Shown here: positions 56,671 through 64,000 of the stretch, in pieces
How positions within the stretch are numbered: the stretch's first letter is position 1
Layout: each line of letters opens with the position of its first letter
Assembly: GCA_025677825.1 (NCBI GenBank)
Contig: JAIXMO010000015.1
Location: forward strand, 541,920-605,919
Source of the DNA: Helicostylum pulchrum
Taxonomy: Eukaryota > Mucoromycota > Mucoromycetes > Mucorales > Mucoraceae
Length of the DNA stretch: 64,000 nt
Direction of reading: 5' to 3'
Position numbers and translations under genes: made by a program
Notes under the pieces: model-generated
What the model saw: only the letters and a program-made list of their open reading frames with translations
What the model was told of the DNA's origin: nothing
Databases searched by the model: none

Positions 56671-59600
56671 TTAAAATGCTCCTTCAGGGAATGGACCATA
56701 CTGTGCAATATCATCCTTCTTTTCTCCATTAAGTTCATAAGATATACGTAAACGAAGTTTAACAGTAGTCTACACAAGTAAAAAAAAAAAAAATTAGCCT
56801 TACATACATAATATAAATATTTATATAGCTTGCCTGTTGTGGGTTATTAATTCTCATAATTTGTTTTTCAGTCGTATTAGGTCTAACTGTGGTATTGCTT
56901 GCAGCATTCATTTGTAAACGTTGACTTTTTGGTACAGCAGCTTGGAATTGCAAATCACTAATCACACCTTGAGACCCATTATTTGAGAACAAAACTTGAA
57001 TATTGATAATGGCTGGATTAGCACGATCTCTAGAAGGCAAAAGTCTAACTGTCAATCCATTCTTTGTATAGGCTTCATAACCTTGAGCAGAGGGTGTAGC
57101 TGCGGGTGCAGGTGAAGGTGACCCCATAGCGGGGCTCGTGGGTAATGATTGTCCTAATCCTGCAAGTGAATCAAGGCCATGATTTGTGGAATTGGCAAGA
57201 GGTGATGTAGGTTGTTGAGGTATAGTTTCACCACCACCTAAAAGATCCATTAAACTACTATGATTACTTGTGCTAGTAGTAGTAGCAGTGGTGGTTCTAG
57301 CTGGAGATGATGGTGCAGGAGATGAAGAATCTCCGCCACCAAACAAGTCTGCTAAAAGATCAACATTGGATGTCTTTGGTGGCGCAGGGGAAGATGTAGT
57401 GGCAGGACTTTGAGACATCATATCGACTGATTCTACATTACCTCCACTGGTACCAACACCCATAAGATCCAAAAGTAAATCTTGGTCACTAGGACCCACT
57501 CCTCCAGTAGATGTACGACGAGCATTACTGTTATTAGAAGGACTAGATTCAATAATGGTACGAGCTTCAGGAATAGGCATACGTTCCAAAACAGCAGGAC
57601 GAATGGAATCATAAGAGAACAAGTTGGTGTATTCTACAGCACGTTGTTGGATTTCAACTTCCATACTAACTGTATGCTGCAAAAGTAATTCCTTGATCTT
57701 ATTTTGTGCATTTCCTTCAGATAAACGTGATGAAAGTTTCATAAGTGCAGTCATGACATATTCACGAGTCACTTGGTTTGCATAAGGTCCTAATAAAATT
57801 GATTCCAATAATCCAACAACTGAATAATCAGTTACTTCTATAACAACTCCTTCCTCTTCTTCAAAATTCCCACTGTCAACCAAGACATCACCATATTCAC
57901 CAATAACCCAAACACTAGCTAAAACTAAACCCTCCTGTATTTATATATTTGAATAAGTAAAAAAAAAAAAAAGTATTATATTTATTTTTGCGTACCTGAG
58001 AAATATCTTGTTTCAATGCAGCAAATAATTTTTGAACAGTATATTGATGTAAATCAGAAGTTTGTGCAACAAGACGAATGAAACCAGCAAGCACTTCTTC
58101 TCTAATAAAACTACCAGCTAATTTCAACATACGTAACATTGTATCAATATGCCATCTTTGATTAGGAGCAAATCTTTCAGCAGCAAGAGAAATCTTTGTA
58201 GTCATGCCTTGCTTAAATTCAGAATCAGCTACTTCTAAAAATGCAAGTAATTCACGCGTGAGCACACGAACATTTCCTTCATTGATCAAAGCAAAACTCA
58301 ATTCTAAAGCACGACGACGAATAGAAATATCACCATCACGAAGACAATCGAGAATAATGTTACGATGTCTTTGAACAGCTTGTGTTTCAATACCCACAGT
58401 CTTGTTCAAAGTTTCTAAAGCTACATATCTATTATATATATATAATCCCTCCTTATTAGTCACTAATAAATGTGTTATATTTCCTCTCCCCCCGTCGTAC
58501 CTGATATTATTATCTCTGTTACTCAAAAACTTTCCGAGAATATTAACAGCCAATACACGTAAACCAGCTTCACTTTGAATATCCATAATAGTCAATACAG
58601 TCTCATACAAGATTGAATTACCAACATTCTTGGTACTTTCAGTATTGGTTGCTACTTGAGCTAAAATATCATTCATGGATTCAGATGCTTCACGATCATT
58701 CTTGGCAAGAATACGCAAAAGACGAAGGATCTTGACTTGAAGGAAAGGATCTGTGACACCTGTAACATCATGTTCAGGTGAAAAGCCTGCACTAGCAAGA
58801 TTCTTAAGATGTCTGACTAAAAGAGGAACAGCCTATTTATTTTTTCATATATTAATTTTTTTATTTTTTCATGCACTTTTATTTTTTTAGTAGTATTTAC
58901 CTTTCTAAAGATGACAACATTTTCAGGGTTTTGTTGACACATTTCAGTAACCAAAGTAATACCAGTAATAAGTACACCGTGACTACGATCATTTAAAAGC
59001 GATTTCGATCTTGAAATGAAATTTTCATGAAGTTCAGGAACTCGAAGAATAACTCTTAAAGCACATAATGCAGCCTAATCATCATTTTTTTTTTAACGAG
59101 TAAGATACTTTTTTTTCTCTCCCATTTACTAAATATAACCTTATATTTTTTACCTTCTTACGGATATAGGTGTTAGAACTACCCATAAGCTTTTCAACTT
59201 CTGAACATAAATCACGGGCCATTTCAGAAGATGAAATGTTACCCATTGTACAAAGTGCTAAACCAACAATAAACATATTGCTATGATTTAAATCACTAAT
59301 TATTATTTTTTAAAAAAAAAGGTTAATACATTTTAAATATGATGTATAAAGTAAAACTTGGTTACTTTTTCAAACTGTTTGTTACTAGAGTCAATACTTC
59401 GGTCTTTTCATCAATTAAAAGCATAATACCTAAATAACCTAAACGCTTGTCAGCGTATTTAGGACTAGCTACCAATTTTAAACATTCCATTTGACCAAAA
59501 TGAGCAGGATAACCGAGCATATGAATATAAAGTAACTTTGCTACATTGGTGTGACGCGTGTCAGGATTTTCGTTTTTGAATGCTGTTCTAATGTTGGCAC

Positions 59601-59813
59601 TTTCTTTTTGAATAACTGCTCTTTCTTCTGCTGCTGTCTTACAAGCTCTAACAGCTTTGATGAGGTCTAATTTTATTTATGAATTGGTTAATAATTTTAG
59701 CACTCGGTTTGACAATAGTTTCTCCTGTTCATCTTTTATTCTTTACCTTTCAACCTGAAAAGTGGAAGTTTCGCAAGAATTTCTTGCGAAATTTTATTAA
59801 TACTGTTCATCAT
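56671..59813 (-). CDS. APL4: AP-1 clathrin adaptor complex gamma subunit
   Basis: Eight exons in coding order: 59747-59813, 59366-59666, 59154-59295, 58901-59074, 58501-58832, 57996-58428, 56834-57934, 56671-56769; 882 residues. The armadillo-type trunk is clear: [80 protein letters not shown] and [21 protein letters not shown] Ser/Pro/Gly-rich hinge (about 620-760) contains [16 protein letters not shown] and LMDLLGG, clathrin-box-like repeats. The gamma-ear starts near [20 protein letters not shown] and ends [11 protein letters not shown]-1 sorts cargo between the trans-Golgi and endosomes. Intron 7 needs a GC donor (CAG|GCAAGC). Two ATGs lie together at the start; I use the first. Confidence 0.93.
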
Positions 59814-61120
59814 CTTGAAAGAATTGAAGTCTTATTTTTTTGTAACTGTTTAAAATAAAAATAGACGTTTCCCTTTTTTTCGTTCTTTCTTCAAGGAAGC
59901 GAGATTAATGGGCTTTATAATGGAAAGTTTTTAATGAGAGAAAGGAAAAAAGTAGATGAAACTAGAATTTATAAAGTATTTCCCTAAATTATTGGCGCAC
60001 TTTTTGAAAAAAATTGCTTCAAAGTTCGAAAAAATAGATGGCCCGAAAATTATTTATAAATTGGCGCAAACCAAGAGTTGACCAAATGCACCAAATTGTT
60101 GACTAAAAATATAGTTTATAATTATTTGTCGTTCTTATTAAAATCTGAATTCTAATGAGACACCCTCTGGGAGCTGAAGATCCTGTAGTTGATGAATATG
60201 CAATACATGCTCTTTGAGTACTACGTTTAAACATAATTAAAAAGGTGGTGTAGTAGCAGGACTGACGCTTCTTAGGGTTTGTTGATCATATTGAGACCTT
60301 GCTCTTCTGTGTTGTTATCGAGGGGCTTCACCACGTCCAAACCTTGGCGGCATACGAAATGAACGAACAATGTGAAGCATGTTCAGACAAGCAGTCATAT
60401 CACAATTTTATTGACGAGTAAAAAGTCTCTGATTGTTGCTATTCACGACTGGTAATCAGCAGGAGAATATCCAGTCAAAACAACAGGGAGAAGAGTTTTA
60501 AAAGAAAGATTGTAAACAGGGCCCTAATCTAATACGAAATTGTCTACTGGTAGTCTTGTAGCTATAGGCTGCTTGAATCATGTTGCTAGCTGGGTTATTT
60601 GTTAAATAGTTCGGCTTGTATCAACAATAGCGCTCACTTATTAATACATTTGTGCTACACGTATCAAGTCGAGGATATAATATCGTTCAACTTGGGATAC
60701 ACAAGCAGCATATGTCAGTTATACTCGCTGAATGCACGCTTGGTGTTCCACCTAACAAACTGATTCTCTTTTTTACATTACGTTTTGCCTGTGTTTCAAA
60801 CATCAGCCAGACATAAATAAGGGGATTTCATTGATTGAGACACGCTAAAAGTCAAAAACAACAACCCTCCCCTCCAAGTCTTACCATGCAAGGATTTTTA
60901 AAAAGGGTTGTATTTTCTTTATGAGTATTTTATAGCGTAATACTATTATATTTATTAGTGTAATCATACTACAGTACGACAATGACTTTAACTGGTCTTT
61001 TTACAACGATGGGATCAAAAAATTAATCAGTCAAAAAGGCTTAAACAAAAAATACATCAGTGACTTGCAAAGGTTACAATGATGTCAAATCCCTCTTTTT
61101 CTTTTCATTATTGTTTTCTT
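59814..61120. other. gene-poor interval with minus-strand nuclease relic
   Basis: 1.3 kb between AP-1 gamma and the Fanzor gene. The one recognisable item is the RuvC-III fragment at 60240-60445 on the minus strand. From there to 61120 I see only broken frames. Confidence 0.6.
60240..60445 (-). pseudogene. Fanzor/TnpB-like RuvC-III fragment
   Basis: Minus-strand reading gives RLFTRQ, a stop, then NCDMTACLNMLHIVRSFR. This is close to the RuvC-III end of Fanzor-like proteins (NRDMAA-x-LN-x-x-HI-x-x-x-LR), including the copy at 63,040-63,110, with the Asp kept and Arg changed to Cys. Another stop follows nine codons later. It is the 3' end of an inverted, decayed copy. Confidence 0.5.
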
Positions 61121-63223
61121 ATGATGGAACCGTCACAGAAATTAGTAGTGGTTAAAAGCTCAATTACTGGTATAGGTTGGAAGGATGCATACAAGCAGCG
61201 TCTTATGGAAACTGGCGAAGAATGTTAATATCATTGTGACACACACATACTTCTTTTTAAAATTTATATTTGTTAACGAGCTGGAGGATGATAATACCGA
61301 TAATGTATTCAATTTGGAAGATCTCATCAATGAGGATTTTTTCAGAGAAGTACTTTATGTCGTTATTAAGTGCGTACAAGGATGGAAAAGCGAAAGAAAA
61401 CGGAGAAACTGGAAACATTCAAAACAATTATAAACAAGCATAGAGAAACTTTTCTTGAACGTACATCCTACAAACCTATCGATCTAAAATACGGACAACA
61501 GATAGCGAACTACGAAGTAACCAAAATCCGTACTGCTTATATCAACAATGTTACTTCTAATTTTGGAAACAAGTTGAGGAAGATGTTAAACTTAATAATG
61601 AAAAAGAAGGATATGTTACAGGAGGCTGGCAAGTCCATAGAAGATAGACGGAACGTTTACAGCCAAATGAACAAAGTCAAGTTAGCCGTATCTTCAAAAA
61701 AATTAGAGGATGCTACTTCAGAATTTTTAGGCCAAGATGGTATGAACACTATTAAAAGTTTTATTGGTTGTTACTCTGAAGATTACAAGTTCGAGAAAGG
61801 CTCCATGTTTTATGATTACAAGGCAAATCCTGTAAAGCATTTAAGGGCTTATTACCAAATCGCTAAAACGTGTGAAGCTTTGCAAGGTGGAAAATCTATA
61901 GCCTGCTTTCTTATAAGAACTACGTTTATTCCCTACTATATGACAATCGACACCTTAATTTTGAATACTCAGATTTTTAAAAACATGGTCTTGACGCATA
62001 TGGACAAGCAAGTAGTTTGGGGTGGAGCTATTAATCTCAATTCAAAAGGAATGGAACCACAAGGTCCTGATAAACAAATGACGTTTAGAGGAATGATATA
62101 TACTGACGGCGTAGGCGTATCTATTCTTAAACAAAACTATGATCCAAGGAAAAAGAGGTGGTAAGAAGAGTAAAAAAAATTAGAAGACAAGGATTCCTTC
62201 AAATATATAGAAGATCTAAAAAAAGAAGACCTTCTTGCTGATGTTGGTAAATGCGTTTTGGTTGATCCAGGTCGAAGAGACCTATTATATTGTATGCATG
62301 AAAATAGCACTTCCCAAACCAAAATGGTCTACAGATACACAAGTAACCAGAAAGGAGTTGAAACAAAGTCCAGAAAGTTTAGAAAGTTCCGTAACCGTTT
62401 TAAGCCTGATGAAGTGATTGCTGCTGAACTTTCTCTTTCTTACCATCATGCCACTTCTGTCAACAAGGAAAATTTCGTAAAATATCTAGAAGCTAGAGCA
62501 AATGTGTCTGAAGGCTTAAACAACTGCTACGGCAATGAAGATATACCTCCAGGAGTCAGAGCTGCTGATCGTTTACCTTTTCGCAAAATGAAGCTTTCAA
62601 GTTTTATTAACATGAAGCAATCAGAACAGCGATTAGCTAAAAAGCTTAGACAGAAGTTCGGACAAGACTCTGTAATTATCATAGGCAACTGGACCGCAGC
62701 AAATGTGAAGTATCGCGAACCCACCAAAGGAGTCGGAATAAGAAACATGCTCAGAAAAGAAGGATTCAAGGTCTATTTTTTGGACGAGTTCAAAACTTCC
62801 TCATTATGTCCTTCTTGCAAAGATGGTACTACCTTAGATAAATTTAAAGAAGTTAAAAATCCTAGGCCATTTAGACGAACTAAAAATCCTACTGTAATAT
62901 GTCATGGTTTGCTAAGGTTAAACACAATATGTTAATATCTAAAATACTATGAAACTGACAACCAGTTTGAAACTTGTAGATGTACCAATGAAAGCTGTCT
63001 ACAAGATAGCAAAGAATCTCTAGTTCGTTGTCGTTTTTACAACAGAGATATGGCCGCAACATTGAATTTTAGACATATTTTGTTTAGTTTACGGGAAAAC
63101 AGCATTAGGCCTGAAAGGTTCGTACGCAAGACAAACGGTCAACCACTTTCAACAACAAGACCAAACCTCAAAAGAAAAGCATCAGCTTCTTCCTCCATCC
63201 CTGGCACTCAAAACAAAAAGTAA
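61121..63223 (+). pseudogene. Fanzor (eukaryotic TnpB-like RNA-guided nuclease), three TAA interruptions
   Basis: An opening frame MMEPSQKLVVVKSSITGIGW (61121-61228) and an acidic stretch at about 61285-61350 look like the N-terminus in different frames, perhaps joined by an intron. From 61370 to 63223 one frame runs to a final TAA with only three internal stops: 62162-62164, 62171-62173, 62933-62935. Along it: GMIYTDGVGVSIL (strand before RuvC-I), CVLVDPGRRDLLY (RuvC-I Asp), a GNWTA turn, VYFLDEFKTSSLCPSC (RuvC-II Glu and zinc-ribbon), CRCTNESC and RFYNRDMAATLNFRHI (RuvC-III Asp). All three catalytic acids are kept, so loss is recent or the stops are errors. In another frame the first gap reads GGKKSKK, suggesting two compensating 1-base indels around 62,158-62,180. 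Fanzors cut DNA guided by an omega-RNA. Confidence 0.8.
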
Positions 63224-64000
63224 TTTTCCCGTGCAGTTATCGCTGTAACCCATCAAGATACAGAGTAAGTTTTAACCGAATGCATAATGAACCTAAATTT
63301 TTTCACATCATGAACCTAATTTTTTTCACATTGTGAACCTAATTATTTTCATTTTGTGAGCCTATTTTTTTTTCGATAAGTGAACTAATAATTTCGGGAA
63401 ATAGTGTAAAGTATTCATATTTACTGGCTAGCTAGATGTCACGAATTGAAAAATTCTGGTTTTGAATAAAAATTAAAAAAAAGGAACATGCGAAAAGAAT
63501 ATATCGCAACGTATGAAAAATAATCTAGTAAAAAAAAACGAAGGATAGTTCTTTCGATACTATCAATTAAAGTGCATTACCGCTTTGTTCATTGTACCAA
63601 AATACATATTTTCTATTTTGATCTGTATTTAATTTTGGGAAATAAAGTTTGAGTTTACCGACTTAAATTTTCAGAGAAACATCAAAATTCCGTCTTCCCC
63701 GTTATAATATTTATACGTGAAAAGATTGAAATATTCGTTTTGTATTATTTCAACATACAAAGAGTCGTAGAGCATTGTTGTGGGAAGCTTTAAGAACCCT
63801 ACAGCATAAGTGACGACGGTGAAATATCCACTTATATAAGCTGTACTCATCGATAATTTACTTGATAATAGCAATTTATTGTGCTATAAATTAGAGAAAG
63901 ATATACTTAATGCTTAATAGCATTATTTAACAACGGTTTTTATTGCCTCGTAAATTTTAAGCGATATGCTTTCTAAAAAGCTTTTGAATTCAGTACCAAA
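63224..64000. other. 3' flank of the Fanzor locus
   Basis: AT-rich, no supportable gene (a 67-codon minus-strand frame at 63671-63874 is unconvincing). It begins with a tandem repeat at 63287-63400. In TnpB/Fanzor loci the guide RNA is usually encoded at or just past the 3' end of the nuclease gene, so the first 100-200 bases are the place to look for one. Confidence 0.5.
63287..63400 (+). repeat. tandem repeat, about 23-bp unit, 4.5 copies
   Basis: Units open with ATGAACCTAA or GTGAACCTAA followed by a T tract and CACAT. Copies begin near 63287, 63310, 63333 and 63356 with growing divergence, then a partial AGTGAACTAA. Located 63 bases past the Fanzor stop codon. Confidence 0.85.

Noticed and set aside
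61185..61433. 82-codon frame overlapping the Fanzor start
   Set aside because: Its first third reads through a stretch that looks like an intron, and its end runs into the Fanzor frame in the wrong phase; only the acidic middle part may be coding.
63287..63400. Tandem repeat considered as a CRISPR array
   Set aside because: Units are contiguous and degenerate with no unique spacers, and the genome is eukaryotic.

Overview
The window is nuclear DNA of a fungus, most likely an early-diverging one of the Mucoromycota (Mucorales-like). It is strongly AT-rich. Protein genes are cut by many short GT-AG introns (about 45-110 bases) with CTAAC/CTGAC-like branch sites, start codons often follow long T tracts, and the gaps between genes are packed with poly-T/poly-A runs. 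The gene set is purely eukaryotic: mitochondrial ribosomal proteins, RNA polymerase I, spliceosome parts, a clathrin adaptor, a Whi5-like cell-cycle repressor and D-arabinono-lactone oxidase. A minor-spliceosome protein (U11/U12-35K) and a fused chorismate mutase-prephenate dehydratase fit an early-diverging fungal lineage better than Ascomycota. Species assignment is inference only.

Layout. 1-1,760: decayed TnpB/Fanzor-like RuvC nuclease gene running in from the left edge. 2,005-2,304: mitochondrial ribosomal protein mL49. 2,700-4,500: broken multi-C2H2 zinc-finger gene. 4,500-6,036: mostly non-genic. 6,037-13,127: ACT-domain protein, sterol isomerase EBP, eIF1A (reverse), U11/U12-35K, a 690-residue unknown and a PPZ-type phosphatase. 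13,128-15,084: gene-poor. 15,085-20,901: CLIP-170-like microtubule plus-end protein, ADP-ribose Nudix hydrolase, a small unknown and a universal stress protein with a 1-base frame break. 22,259-24,520: KDZ-like transposase relic with a 697-bp TA-flanked inverted-repeat element inside an intron. 24,808-38,777: unknown 186-residue protein, metalloprotease-jacalin protein, Sec14-like protein, WWE-like small protein, GATA factor, Syf1, mitochondrial SHMT and uL15m. 38,778-41,054: LINE endonuclease scrap and an SH3 (Lsb1/Pin3-like) protein. 41,575-43,101: tRNA-Val(AAC) and the mitochondrial phosphate carrier. 43,102-44,806: gene-poor, one orphan exon. 44,807-59,813: RPA190, P-protein, ALO1, small membrane protein, hotdog thioesterase, Whi5/Nrm1-like protein and AP-1 gamma. 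59,814-64,000: a second RuvC-III scrap on the minus strand and an almost complete Fanzor gene (61,121-63,223) interrupted only by three TAA codons.

The core (about 6-60 kb) is ordinary housekeeping DNA. Both flanks and the 22-24.5 kb island are mobile-element graveyards. The most interesting content is the repeated presence of Fanzor/TnpB-type RNA-guided nuclease relics of at least two sequence types, together with the intronic inverted-repeat element. Gene models below were spliced by hand from splice signals and reading phase. All exon sums are multiples of three except the stress protein, where this exposes the frame break.
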